Assembly: GCF_000233715.2 (NCBI RefSeq)
Contig: NC_021184.1
Coordinates: 3,558,001-3,622,000, forward strand
DNA: 64,000 nucleotides
Reading direction: 5' to 3'
Source of the DNA: Desulfoscipio gibsoniae DSM 7213
GTDB taxonomy: Bacteria > Bacillota > Desulfotomaculia > Desulfotomaculales > Desulfallaceae
The notes under the pieces are model-generated. The model made no database searches, had not been told where the DNA came from, and saw only the letters and a program-made list of their open reading frames with translations. A program made the translations under genes and the position numbers. Below are positions 31,701 through 40,674 of this stretch, one piece after another (the stretch's first letter is position 1; every line of letters begins with the position of its first letter).

Positions 31701-32423
31701 TTATCGCTCCCATTTCAGATAAACCATATCAACCAGTTGTTTTCCATCTTCAAACATTGGGTGGTCGTAGTTATCTATAAAAAAGTTTTTTATTCGATGT
31801 GATTCTGTAAAACCACATTTTTTATAAAAAGTAAGTGCAGAGGGAACATCCCCTGTCCCAACAATCATAGTGTTGCAATCAGTGTAAGAGGAAAACAGGA
31901 ACTCTATCAGGCTTTTTCCATAGCCTTTTCGTTGATAATCAGGTAAAACAGCAATGTTTTTAAGCTCATAAACACCATCACCTTCTTGTGTAATCACACA
32001 TTCAGCTTTTATGCCATTATCATCCAAAACGAACATTTCACCACGCTCAAGATACTTATCTATCATATCTTCTTGCTCGTCGGCCAGCAATAGTAAGTCT
32101 ATATATTCCTTTTTGTTGTCTGTAATTTTTCTTATATTCATAATATCAGAATGTACTTCGGCATGGGTCGCATCATAATCTTTAATCCCTTGAATCAATT
32201 CTTGCTTAGCCAATTCCATCTCTGTATTCGACTCAGCTTTTTTATCAGATAAATATTTATATGCTTTTTGAACAACTACAGTAGTCGCAACTCCAACCGC
32301 AGCCGCTACTCCTAGCCACGGAAACATTTTTCTTTTTCCTGAATTAATAAGTAAGTCTACCAATTTTTCAGGACCACCATTTGCTTTTGCCATCTTTGAT
32401 AATTCTGCATAATCCCATGCCAT
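31701..32423 (-). CDS. GNAT acetyltransferase fused to a small membrane module
   Basis: 240 residues from ATG 32,423 (GGAGGAAT 5 nt upstream; the start at 32,474 lacks a site). Residues 1-65 (MAWDYAELSKMAKANGGPEK, then KMFPWLGVAAAVGVATTVVV) resemble a stand-alone clostridial small membrane protein; a helical linker follows. From ~100 on it is a complete GNAT domain with the acetyl-CoA loop VLPDYQRKGYGKSLIEFLF and ALTFYKKCGFTES. The fusion would tether the acetyltransferase to the membrane. It lies at the extreme end of the ICE, nearest the attachment site, the usual place for variable cargo. Confidence 0.85.
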   Translation of the reverse strand: MAWDYAELSKMAKANGGPEKLVDLLINSGKRKMFPWLGVAAAVGVATTVVVQKAYKYLSDKKAESNTEMELAKQELIQGIKDYDATHAEVHSDIMNIRKITDNKKEYIDLLLLADEQEDMIDKYLERGEMFVLDDNGIKAECVITQEGDGVYELKNIAVLPDYQRKGYGKSLIEFLFSSYTDCNTMIVGTGDVPSALTFYKKCGFTESHRIKNFFIDNYDHPMFEDGKQLVDMVYLKWER

Positions 32424-32521
32424 TTTATATTCCTCCGCAAATTCCTGTTTGTTTATATGTTCTATATTTAACATTTTATTGTCCAGCTATGGGAAATTCA
32501 AGCATGGACTCTGAAATACCG

Positions 32522-32679
32522 AATGTCATCTATGAAACGCCCCAAAAAACAGGGTCAAAAATCGCAGTTTTTCGCCTCAATTTTTGCCCGTTTTTTGCTC
32601 CAAAACCACTACATATAGTGGTTGGCCCGCCTTATTTGCCCTTAAAACCACTATACGTCATCATTATTACGCACTCAAC
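32522..32679. repeat. ICE terminal repeat / att junction, copy A
   Basis: About 158 bp aligning with 50,156-50,313: shared blocks include GGGGCGTTT near one end, the perfect hairpin AACCACTA-TATG-TAGTGGTT, GGGCAAATAAGGC and TGATGACG, then the hexamer GTTGAG (minus strand) at 32,674-32,679. The right part encodes the last residues of the rlmD-type protein. This is the expected layout of an ICE end recombined into the 3' end of that gene. Confidence 0.8.
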
Positions 32680-34008
32680 GTGTCCCGTATGGGGAAACAT
32701 GTCAACGGGTTGCACTTCTTGCAGCATGAAACCCAACCGGTGCAAATACCCCACGTCCCTGGCCAGAGTGGCCGGGTCACAGGAAACATAGACCACCCGC
32801 CTGGCACCGCTTTGGGCCAGGGCATCCAACACCTCGGGGTGACATCCGCTGCGGGGCGGGTCCAGCACCACCACCTCCGGGTGGTAACCCTTGTCCACAT
32901 GTTCCATCAGAACTCGTTCCACAGCACCGGCAAAGAAACGGGCGTTTTTTATACCGTTAAGCGCAGCGTTGGCTTCGGCGTCTCGCACCGCCCCCGGCAC
33001 CACCTCGTAACCCCGCACCGTTTTTGCGTACCGAGCCACGTATAGGGCAATGGTGCCCACTCCGCAGTACGCATCGGCTACCTCTTCATGCCCCTGCAAA
33101 GAACAGTAATCCAGTGCCTTCCTATATAGCACAGCAGTTTGAGATGGGTTCACTTGGTAAAAGGAGGCGGCAGAAATACGAAATCGCAATCCGTCTATTT
33201 CATCTTCGATATAGCCCCGGCCGGCCAAAGTTTGATACCGGCCGACTGTTTTTTTACCGGTGGCCCGGGCATAGCCCACCACCGTTACCACTCCAGGAAT
33301 GGCTGTTATTTCACCGGTCAGCCCGGCCGGGGTCTCCCCGCTTTGAGCGCCTGCGGGTTTGCCGATCAATAATATTACCATCACTTCACCGGTGCTGCCC
33401 CGGCGCAGCATAATTTCCTCCGGCAATGTTACACCTGTCGGGTTATCCTCCAGCACCGTCTGCACCGCTTCAGCCACCCGGATTAAATCCCAGTGAGCCA
33501 GCAGGCACGAAGTCCCGGAAGCGCCATTGACGCCCGCAACCAGTTGGTGCGATTCCGCAGCGAAAAACCCCAGCGTCACTTTCCCGTCTTTCCACCGTAC
33601 TTTAAAACGCACATTGTTACGGTAATGCCAGGGGTCCGGCATACCGATGATATCCCGTACCATTCCCCCGTCAACTCCGCCTATGCGAGCTATATTTTGC
33701 CTGACCAGGGCGGACTTCCACCGCAGCTGCTCGTCGTAGGCAATATGCTGCAGATTACAGCCACCACAGCGTTCAGCCAGGTCACAGGACGGCATCACAC
33801 GGTGTTTTGAAGGTTTAACGGTTTTCAACAGCGTCCCCCGAGCATATCTCTTACGCAGTTCTTCAATGCACACCGTAACCTGCTCCCCGATCACCGCGCC
33901 GGGCACAAAAACCACCATACCCTCATCCGCTCGCCCGATGCCCTCACCGTAGCGATTGATATCCGTTATTTGCAGTGTTACTTTCTGTCCTTCCTGCAAG
34001 TGGTTCAC
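32632..34008 (-). CDS. rlmD: 23S rRNA (uracil-5-)-methyltransferase, RlmD/RumA family
   Basis: 458 residues. An N-terminal TRAM domain (QKVTLQITDINRYGEGIGRA) is followed by the Fe-S cysteines in CDLAERCGGCNLQH, the SAM-binding core ADAYCGVGTIALYVA, then VVVLDPPRSG and the catalytic cysteine in VYVSCDPATLARD. It methylates U in 23S rRNA at C5. The start may be TTG 33,999, which has GGAG 8 nt upstream, rather than GTG 34,008. After HVECVIMM the last residues TYSGFKGK are encoded by the ICE end, so the host gene's original C-terminus has been replaced. Confidence 0.92.
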   Translation of the reverse strand: MNHLQEGQKVTLQITDINRYGEGIGRADEGMVVFVPGAVIGEQVTVCIEELRKRYARGTLLKTVKPSKHRVMPSCDLAERCGGCNLQHIAYDEQLRWKSALVRQNIARIGGVDGGMVRDIIGMPDPWHYRNNVRFKVRWKDGKVTLGFFAAESHQLVAGVNGASGTSCLLAHWDLIRVAEAVQTVLEDNPTGVTLPEEIMLRRGSTGEVMVILLIGKPAGAQSGETPAGLTGEITAIPGVVTVVGYARATGKKTVGRYQTLAGRGYIEDEIDGLRFRISAASFYQVNPSQTAVLYRKALDYCSLQGHEEVADAYCGVGTIALYVARYAKTVRGYEVVPGAVRDAEANAALNGIKNARFFAGAVERVLMEHVDKGYHPEVVVLDPPRSGCHPEVLDALAQSGARRVVYVSCDPATLARDVGYLHRLGFMLQEVQPVDMFPHTGHVECVIMMTYSGFKGK

Positions 34009-34048
34009 TCCGTTCTCGTAGCACGTTATTATAAAAATTGATCACCAG

Positions 34049-34792
34049 TTATTCTAAATAAGAGTCTACCTGGGTCTCAAGGGACTTGATCTCATATTCA
34101 TTTAGTTCACGGCCGAGAAAGCTCTGTAGAGCTTTTATAGATGCCCCCAAAGCCACCCGCCGCACATCTACCCCGGCGTTCTTTGTGACCACGGGACGGA
34201 CGCTGGTTTCATATTTGGACGATGGAAGACCGGGTCCCTGGTTCGTCGATTCAATATCAAAATGCATGTTATAGTCCAAGGAACGGTCATCTTCTTCCCA
34301 CATTACCGGTTCCTCAATAAATTTCTCGCCCGAGGCTGGTTTACCGGTGTAACCCCTTCCCTTAGATAATCTAGGTTCATTTACAATGTCAAATGGTACC
34401 GCCTCTACCGAAAGATGAGCTTGCAGGTCTTCCACAGGCTGTTCTTCCACAAACTGTTTACCGGCCTCCTCACTAACCGGCGATGCTTTATCCTCCTTTA
34501 GCGACTGTTTTTTCATTAACCGCCGTTCCCTGGCCTTTTCCTTTTTCTTTACATAGCTTGAAAAAGCACCGGCTATCTCCTCTTCCACTTGTAGTACTTC
34601 CACCCTGTGCTGCTCAATAAGGACAGGGTTTTTAGCCACCTTGTCCTCCAGCATCTCTATCAAATCAATCTGGTTGGCAATTAACGCCTGCAGTGACGGC
34701 GAAACCTTTACCGCCACTTTCATTAAGTCCCTGTCCACTTGGTGGCCGGACGGTGTGAACATATTTTCCTGCTGCTTGCTTTTCTTGGGCAA
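34049..34792 (-). CDS. Hypothetical charged protein upstream of rlmD
   Basis: 247 residues from a TTG start with AGGAGTG upstream. It is hydrophilic: a helical first third (LMKVAVKVSPSLQALIANQI, then KKKEKARERRLMKKQSL), a low-complexity middle and a C-terminal helix (VALGASIKALQSFLGRELNE). No signal peptide or membrane segment. It is 40 nt upstream of rlmD and may be co-transcribed. I do not recognise a family. Confidence 0.65.
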   Translation of the reverse strand: MPKKSKQQENMFTPSGHQVDRDLMKVAVKVSPSLQALIANQIDLIEMLEDKVAKNPVLIEQHRVEVLQVEEEIAGAFSSYVKKKEKARERRLMKKQSLKEDKASPVSEEAGKQFVEEQPVEDLQAHLSVEAVPFDIVNEPRLSKGRGYTGKPASGEKFIEEPVMWEEDDRSLDYNMHFDIESTNQGPGLPSSKYETSVRPVVTKNAGVDVRRVALGASIKALQSFLGRELNEYEIKSLETQVDSYLE

Positions 34793-35246
34793 CGTTTACA
34801 CTCCTATCAAATAATGATCTCCTTATATAAAAAGCGCCACTGGATGGCGGTGCTAATAGGTCCAGGTGAGCACACTGGTTAGATTTATCATAGTGCTACT
34901 GTACTAATATAGTCAATGGTACTATTTTATTAGCTATAAAAAAACGAGGTTGCTCAGTACAGCTTTTATTTAACGGTCGCAAATTTTTGCAGGGCTAACC
35001 AGGGTAATATGTCTGTCAAGATATGACCACCAATTTTGGGTGCCGATTTAAAAATGTAGTAATATAGAATATATGCAATTTGGTACGGCATTAAAAATCC
35101 ACTATTATTTGGCCTTTACTCTTAACTTTTTTGGAGTACAATAGACCAGTGGCGTTTCCCATGGAGGATATTAAAATTTATGCCGGTTTTGCCCATATAC
35201 AGCTAATGATATTTCTGTAATAACAAAAGAACAAGGAGGGTTTTTC
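34793..35246. other. Intergenic region between divergent genes
   Basis: 454 bp, AT-rich. It contains an imperfect hairpin (GCGCCACTGGATGGCGG near 34,831) and, close to the aminopeptidase gene, TACAAT at about 35,137 as a possible -10 with only a poor -35. No convincing gene or RNA is seen. Confidence 0.5.
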
Positions 35247-36362
35247 ATGGTTGACTCGCGGATTACTACGTTGGCTCAAAACCTTATCCACTATTCATGC
35301 GCATTACAATGCGGAGAAAAGATCTTAATAGAAAACACGGGATTTGAATCACCACTGGTAAAAGAGCTACTAAAAGAGGTCTATCGCGTTGGCGGTCTGC
35401 CCTTTGTTTCATTAAAGGACAGCTCCATTGAAAGGGCCTGGCTGCTGGGCGCGGGGGAAGAGCAGGTAAAAATGCGGGCTCAATACGAAGCGGCCAGGAT
35501 GAATGAAATGGATGCCTACATCGGTATTCGATCGGGAGATAATAGTGCCGAGTTATCGGATGTGCCCTCGGATAAAATGGATTTATACAATAAATATTTT
35601 TGGAAAGTGGTGCACGAAAATATTCGGGTAGCTAAAACGAAGTGGGTTGTTTTAAGATACCCGTCACCGTCCATGGCCCAACAGGCCGCTACCAGCACTG
35701 AGGCTTTCGAAGACTATTATTTTAATGTATGCAACCTGGATTATGCTAAAATGTCCCGGGCCATGGACCCGCTGGTTGAATTAATGAACCGGACCGATAG
35801 GGTTAAAATTGTGGGGCGCGATACTGATTTGACTTTCTCTATTAAGGGTCTGCCGGCCATCAAATGTGCAGGAAAAAGAAACATCCCGGACGGTGAGGTT
35901 TACTCGGCACCGGTTAGGGATTCAGTAAACGGTTATATAACTTATAATACCCCATCCCAGTTCCAGGGGTTTGTTTATGAGCAAATCAGACTGGAATTTT
36001 GCAACGGAAAAATTGTCAAAGCTACGGCTAATGACCAGGAGCGAATTAATAAAATCCTGGATACTGATGAAGGGGCCAGGTATATCGGTGAATTTGCCCT
36101 GGGTGTCAACCCATACATTACCACCCCCATGAAAGATACCTTGTTTGATGAAAAAATTTCCGGTTCCTTTCATTTCACTCCGGGCAGTGCATATGATAGA
36201 TGCTTCAATGGAAACAAATCCGCCATTCACTGGGATCTGGTATGCATCCAAACACCGGAGTACGGCGGCGGGGAAATTTATTTTGACGATGTACTGGTAA
36301 GAAAAGACGGCAGATTTATAATAAAACAACTTGAAGGTTTAAATCCTGAAAACTTACAGTGA
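35247..36362 (+). CDS. M29-family aminopeptidase (AmpS/PepS-like)
   Basis: 371 residues with AAGGAGGG upstream. Family features: LIHYSCALQCGEKILIENTG at the N-terminus, DLTFSIKGLPAIKCAGKRNI and PDGEVYSAPVRDSVNGYITY with the metal-binding glutamate, and AIHWDLVCIQTPEYGGGEIY at the C-terminus with H and D ligands. M29 enzymes are cytoplasmic metallo-aminopeptidases with broad specificity. It stands alone, 100 bp upstream of the sensor kinase gene. Confidence 0.88.
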   Translation: MVDSRITTLAQNLIHYSCALQCGEKILIENTGFESPLVKELLKEVYRVGGLPFVSLKDSSIERAWLLGAGEEQVKMRAQYEAARMNEMDAYIGIRSGDNSAELSDVPSDKMDLYNKYFWKVVHENIRVAKTKWVVLRYPSPSMAQQAATSTEAFEDYYFNVCNLDYAKMSRAMDPLVELMNRTDRVKIVGRDTDLTFSIKGLPAIKCAGKRNIPDGEVYSAPVRDSVNGYITYNTPSQFQGFVYEQIRLEFCNGKIVKATANDQERINKILDTDEGARYIGEFALGVNPYITTPMKDTLFDEKISGSFHFTPGSAYDRCFNGNKSAIHWDLVCIQTPEYGGGEIYFDDVLVRKDGRFIIKQLEGLNPENLQ

Positions 36363-36464
36363 TAAGGTTATTTTCATGTAAATAGACTTAATTTTCATTC
36401 TCTTGACTATTTGTTATAATTAATGTGATAAAATTAGCTTATAACCTCATAGGAGGAGATATTA

Positions 36465-38063
36465 ATGAGTTTTACCCGCCAACCGGCTGAAGGCAGCTGT
36501 GTTTTGGAATTGACCAAGCAAAACACCCGGCTGGCTATAATCAATCAAATAGCAAAAAGCATTAATGTTCAGATGAGCTATGAAGATATTATTGATCACA
36601 TGTCAATTCCTCTTCGCAGCGTTATATCCTATGACCTGTTAAGCTTTTGCTTACTGGAAAACGGTAACCTAATTATTAAATCAAGCGCGCCCAAAGACCA
36701 GAAATTATTGGGTGTGGGTAGTGTTTTGCATAATTATAATTCAGCTCCCTGGCAGGCTATTCTTTCCAAGCAATGTTTTTTAAGGCAGGACATATGGAAT
36801 GATACACACAAATACCAGGAAGATGATGATTTGGTTGCTATTGGTATAAAATCGGCCATAATGTCTCCGCTGCTGGTTAACAACGAAGTCATCGGCGCGG
36901 TTAATCTGGGCAGTAAAAGACCTTACGCCTTTTCAAAGGATGATTCTTTATTTGTTCAACAACTGGCGGATCAAATGGCAGTATGTATTCAAAACATGCT
37001 CCTTTATAATGAGGTATTCAAGGCCAAGAGAGAATGGGAACAAACATTTAAAGCCGTGCTGGGACAGATTTACCTTATTGACTCAAAATACAACATTTTA
37101 CGTGTGAATAATGAGATAAACGGAGTACCCCCCAGCGATATTGTAGGGAAAAAGTGTCACGAAGTGTTCCCTTTTTGCAACCGTACCTGTCATGAATGTC
37201 CCGTTGAAACAGCGTTCCGCATGAAACAAAGTATTTTTAGGGAAATAAATATTTCCCACTTAAACAAAATTTTAAATATTAACGTTTACCCAGTTTTCAA
37301 CGAAAATAATGAACCCTACAGCATAGTAGTTTATATCAGAGATGTTACCACCAAGAGGCGGATACAAGCCCAATTGTTTCATTCCGCTAAACTGGCGGCA
37401 ATAGGAGAAATGGCTGCAGGAGTTGCCCACGAATTAAACAATCCCCTTACGGCGATTATAGGTAATGCCAGTGTTTTATTAAGAATAACTAACCCCGGGG
37501 AAAAAACATTTAAGCTACTGGAAGATGTCAAAAATTGCGGGCAAAGATGTAAAAGAATAATACAAAATTTATTAACTTTTGCCCGGCAGGACAACTATTC
37601 CCTTGAACCATTAGATATCAACCAGGTGGTAACTAACAGCCTTTCCCTGGTAGCCTACCAAATTCAGAAAAGTAATATTTCCATAAAAGTAAACCCTGGT
37701 AAAAATCTACCTCCTATTATGGGTAATAAACAACAGCTTGAACAGATAATTATTAATTTTTTGTTGAATGCCAGAGATGCTCTAGATAATACAAAAGATC
37801 GTAAAATTATCATTACTACCCTGGCAATAGAGCACGAAAATAAAGCGGCCATTGAAGTAGCTGTTTTTGATAACGGTGAGGGAATTGAAGCTAAAAACCT
37901 GGAACATATTTTTAATCCTTTTTTTACTACTAAAAGCAGCACCAAGGGCACCGGTCTGGGCCTTTCAGTCAGCCTTGGCATAGCAGAAACCCATAGGGGA
38001 ACCATTAAGGTTAAAAGCAAGCCGGGAAATGGTAGTACATTTTCACTAATCCTGCCTTTGTAA
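36465..38063 (+). CDS. Cytoplasmic GAF-PAS sensor histidine kinase
   Basis: 532 residues with AGGAGGAG upstream. Residues ~15-180 form a GAF domain (SVISYDLLSFCLLENGNLII, MSPLLVNNEVIGAVNLGSKR); ~195-295 a PAS domain with four clustered cysteines (C231, C238, C242, C245); ~305-365 HisKA with phospho-acceptor H322 in GVAHELNNPLTAIIG; then HATPase with N, G1 and G2 boxes (IINFLLNARDAL, DNGEGIE, GTGLGLSVS). There are no membrane segments, so it senses a cytoplasmic cue. The NtrC-type regulator gene follows 27 nt later, so they form one two-component pair. Confidence 0.93.
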   Translation: MSFTRQPAEGSCVLELTKQNTRLAIINQIAKSINVQMSYEDIIDHMSIPLRSVISYDLLSFCLLENGNLIIKSSAPKDQKLLGVGSVLHNYNSAPWQAILSKQCFLRQDIWNDTHKYQEDDDLVAIGIKSAIMSPLLVNNEVIGAVNLGSKRPYAFSKDDSLFVQQLADQMAVCIQNMLLYNEVFKAKREWEQTFKAVLGQIYLIDSKYNILRVNNEINGVPPSDIVGKKCHEVFPFCNRTCHECPVETAFRMKQSIFREINISHLNKILNINVYPVFNENNEPYSIVVYIRDVTTKRRIQAQLFHSAKLAAIGEMAAGVAHELNNPLTAIIGNASVLLRITNPGEKTFKLLEDVKNCGQRCKRIIQNLLTFARQDNYSLEPLDINQVVTNSLSLVAYQIQKSNISIKVNPGKNLPPIMGNKQQLEQIIINFLLNARDALDNTKDRKIIITTLAIEHENKAAIEVAVFDNGEGIEAKNLEHIFNPFFTTKSSTKGTGLGLSVSLGIAETHRGTIKVKSKPGNGSTFSLILPL

Positions 38064-38090
38064 TAATTCTAATGTATTAGGGGCGTAAAA

Positions 38091-39533
38091 ATGAAACCGC
38101 AAATTTTAGTTATAGACGATGAAGTTGAAGTCGGCACTTTCTTTGCTTTTTTTCTGGAAGAACAAAAAAATTGCCAAGTAACTGTGGCTAACTCAGGTAG
38201 TGAAGCGCTAAAAGCAATCAGCAACTCATCCTTTCACCTGGCGCTGGTAGATCTCAAGCTGCCTGACAATGACGGTATAAGTTTACTTAAAGAGATAAAA
38301 AATCGTCAACCTTTTTGCCCGGTTATCATCATGACCGGTTATAGTACCGTAAAATCTGCCGTCCAAGCGGTTAAGCTGGGAGCTTTCGATTATATTGAAA
38401 AACCTTTTGATGAACTGGATCAACTGGAAGCGAGTATCGACAGGGCTTTGGGAAAATACCAAATCCACAAAGATATTATCGATTCCGAGCTGCTTCAAGA
38501 AGCCCGAAACCTGGGAATTATTACAAACCCGGATAGCCCTTTGTTTCGCATACTATCGTTGGCTCAAAAAATAGCTCCTAAAAACATTACCGTACTGCTA
38601 AGCGGGGAAACAGGTACTGGAAAGGAAGTCTTAGCCAGGTTTACACATTTTAACAGCTCACGGGCGAACAAGCCTTTTTTAGGCGTTAACTGCGGTGCTT
38701 TTACCGAAACCCTTTTAGAGAGCGAGCTTTTTGGCCATGAAAAGGGATCTTTTACAGGTGCACATGGAACTCGCAAAGGCATATTCGAGATAGCCGACGG
38801 AGGAACTCTCTTTTTAGATGAGATAGGTGAAGCAAGCCCCACTATCCAGGTAAAGCTGCTGCGCGTACTGGAAACCGGAGAATTTATTCGTGTAGGCGGC
38901 GAAACAACCCGTAAAACAAATACCCGCATAGTTGCAGCAACCAATATTAATTTAAGAGATGCCGTTAGTAAAGGAAAATTTCGCCAAGACCTTTTTTATC
39001 GTCTGGATGTAGTAAGTTTAAACTTGCCACCTTTACGGGAGCGTGTTTGTGATATACCCCTTTTAGTTGAACATTTCATTGCCAAAAACACTGAAGAAAA
39101 AATTAGATGCACTCCGGAAACACTTGAGCTTCTAAAAGCCTATTCATGGCCGGGTAATGTAAGAGAGTTGTCAAACGTAATAACCAGAGCAATTGCGTTT
39201 AGTAGTTCTGATTATATAGGAGTTGAATCACTGCCGGAAAAGATTACCGGCATAAAATTAAGTTCCTACCCTCCTATCAACAACAAAGCGATGATCGATT
39301 TGGAATGTTTGATAAACTGGTGGGGCGGTTTACTACCTCCCTTGCTGGTTCAGCTACCCAACCTCGACCTGGAAAGAGTACGAAACTCTATTAAAGATGT
39401 AGAGGCGGGAATTACCAGGAAAGTTATAGAACATTTTTTACAAGAACCTGGCAGTACATACTCCGGGATAGCGCAAAAGCTAGGAATTACCCCAAGAGTG
39501 CTGCGTTATTTAATAAAGGAAAAAGGCAAGTGA
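38091..39533 (+). CDS. Sigma-54-dependent NtrC-family response regulator
   Basis: 480 residues. The receiver has acceptor D54 in LALVDLKLPDND. The AAA+ domain has Walker A GETGTGKEV, the sigma-54 contact loop as GSFTGA (usual form GAFTGA) in FGHEKGSFTGAH, and Walker B GTLFLDEIGEA. A Fis-type helix-turn-helix closes the protein (YSGIAQKLGITPRVLRYLIK). A stretch of ~70 residues between AAA+ and HTH (INWWGGLLPPLL) is unusual. A -24/-12 promoter lies 192 bp downstream, before the molybdenum hydroxylase operon, its probable target. Confidence 0.93.
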   Translation: MKPQILVIDDEVEVGTFFAFFLEEQKNCQVTVANSGSEALKAISNSSFHLALVDLKLPDNDGISLLKEIKNRQPFCPVIIMTGYSTVKSAVQAVKLGAFDYIEKPFDELDQLEASIDRALGKYQIHKDIIDSELLQEARNLGIITNPDSPLFRILSLAQKIAPKNITVLLSGETGTGKEVLARFTHFNSSRANKPFLGVNCGAFTETLLESELFGHEKGSFTGAHGTRKGIFEIADGGTLFLDEIGEASPTIQVKLLRVLETGEFIRVGGETTRKTNTRIVAATNINLRDAVSKGKFRQDLFYRLDVVSLNLPPLRERVCDIPLLVEHFIAKNTEEKIRCTPETLELLKAYSWPGNVRELSNVITRAIAFSSSDYIGVESLPEKITGIKLSSYPPINNKAMIDLECLINWWGGLLPPLLVQLPNLDLERVRNSIKDVEAGITRKVIEHFLQEPGSTYSGIAQKLGITPRVLRYLIKEKGK

Positions 39534-39578
39534 ACCTCCTCCGGGACAAGCCCGTAGTTTTTCAGAGGCAGTTTTCTA

Positions 39579-39612
39579 TAAAAACCGGTACTTATACAGT
39601 GCCGGTTTTTTA
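39579..39612 (+). terminator. Terminator of the two-component operon
   Basis: AAAACCGGTAC, loop TTATACA, GTGCCGGTTTTTTATTT. One T-G wobble in the stem. It separates the regulator gene from the hydroxylase promoter. Confidence 0.85.
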
Positions 39613-39708
39613 TTTGCCGTTTTTTTGCTTATTTATTATTGGAAAATGACAAAAAATCGGCACAAAAAACGATATTACTATAATGATTTGCCTTTAAAAT
39701 CGCTATTA

Positions 39709-39740
39709 TTTGAATTATTTCAAATGGCATGCTATTTGCT
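39709..39740 (+). promoter_or_regulatory. Sigma-54 (-24/-12) promoter with adjacent palindrome
   Basis: TGGCATGCTATTTGCT at 39,725-39,740 has GG and GC separated by exactly 10 nt, the hallmark of sigma-54 promoters, 39 bp before the FAD-subunit gene. Just upstream is the palindrome TTTGAATTATTTCAAA (39,709-39,724). Upstream AT-rich imperfect repeats (CGATATTACTATAATGATTT, CGCTATTATTTGAATTATTT) could be enhancer sites for the NtrC-type regulator. Confidence 0.85.
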
Positions 39741-39778
39741 TTAATTAAATAGTGATTTTTTATAAAGGAGGTTAGAGC

Positions 39779-40645
39779 ATGTATATAGACTACTTAACAC
39801 CGGAATCGGTAACTGATGCACTGCAAATTTTGCAGCAGCAAAAAGGAAAAGCCCGTATTATTGCCGGTGGAACCGACCTGTTACTGGACATAGAATCAAA
39901 GAAACATAATCCCGAAATACTGGTGGATATCACTCGGATACCAGAAATTAAAGGAATCCGAACAGAAGGGAACTTCTTGATTATCGGGGCGGGGGTTACG
40001 CATAATGAAGCAGCCAAATCACCATTGGTAAATGAAAAAGCACAGGTCCTGGCCGAGGCCAGCAGAAGCGTAGGTTCATTACAAATTAGGAATACCGCCA
40101 CTGTGGTAGGTAACGTGGTAAATGCACAGCCGGCCGCTGATTCCGCCGTTGCTCTGGTAGCCCTCGGGGCAACTGCTGTAATAGCATCATCCGATTCCAC
40201 CAGGGAGGTACCGGTAGAAGAACTGTACGCCGGAGTAGGCAAAACCAAAGTGAACAGCAACAACGAAATAGTAACCAACATAATAATACCGGCCCTGCAA
40301 CCAGGTGAAGGTTCCGCCTTTACCCGGTTGGCCCAACGCAAAGCACTGGCGCTTCCCATGTTAAATGTAGCAGTAGTGGTATCTATTGCCGAAGATAAAT
40401 TTCAACAGGCCAGAATAGTCATGGCCCCGGTAGGCCCGCAACCTGTGCGGGCAAGCGACAGTGAAGAATTACTTAAAGGCGCGGCAATAAATGAGGAAAC
40501 AATTCAAAAGGCAGCAGAGGCCGCCCTGAATCACGCTAATCCCCGGAACAGCACTCTGCGTGGGTCTGCGGAATACCGCTGCGCAACATTAAAAGTCTTG
40601 GTTAAACGTGCCCTCGAAACGGCTGTAGCTCGTGCTCGTAATTAA
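39779..40645 (+). CDS. Molybdenum hydroxylase FAD subunit (CoxM/XdhB-like)
   Basis: 288 residues with AAAGGAGG upstream. It has the two FAD-binding motifs of the family, RIIAGGTDLLLDIE near residue 29 and TATVVGNVVNAQPAADS near 112, and the C-terminal CO-dehydrogenase flavoprotein domain. It transfers electrons from the Fe-S subunit to an acceptor. First gene of a three-gene operon behind a sigma-54 promoter. Confidence 0.93.
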   Translation: MYIDYLTPESVTDALQILQQQKGKARIIAGGTDLLLDIESKKHNPEILVDITRIPEIKGIRTEGNFLIIGAGVTHNEAAKSPLVNEKAQVLAEASRSVGSLQIRNTATVVGNVVNAQPAADSAVALVALGATAVIASSDSTREVPVEELYAGVGKTKVNSNNEIVTNIIIPALQPGEGSAFTRLAQRKALALPMLNVAVVVSIAEDKFQQARIVMAPVGPQPVRASDSEELLKGAAINEETIQKAAEAALNHANPRNSTLRGSAEYRCATLKVLVKRALETAVARARN

Positions 40646-40674
40646 TGACAATTATTTAACAAGGGGGGATTGGT

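Larger units (their letters stand above)
1..32679. mobile_element. Integrative and conjugative element (one end, partial)
   Basis: A block of leftward genes of conjugative type: VirB4, PrgI-like, TrbL/VirB6-like and VirB2-like proteins, a peptidoglycan hydrolase, a Tad pilus set, orphan methylases and a ParM-like actin. The right boundary is placed at the hexamer ctcaac (32,674-32,679) inside the 3' end of the rlmD-type gene. The same hexamer and adjoining ~150 bp recur beside a serine recombinase remnant at 50.3 kb, which supports this as the recombination boundary. The left end, relaxase, coupling protein and integrase are outside the window. The element name and family are not known. Confidence 0.85.

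Noticed and set aside
1-32679. Relaxase, coupling protein or oriT within the visible ICE part
   Set aside because: No MobA/relaxase motif (HUH or similar), VirD4/TcpA ATPase or convincing nick region was found; these must be outside the window.
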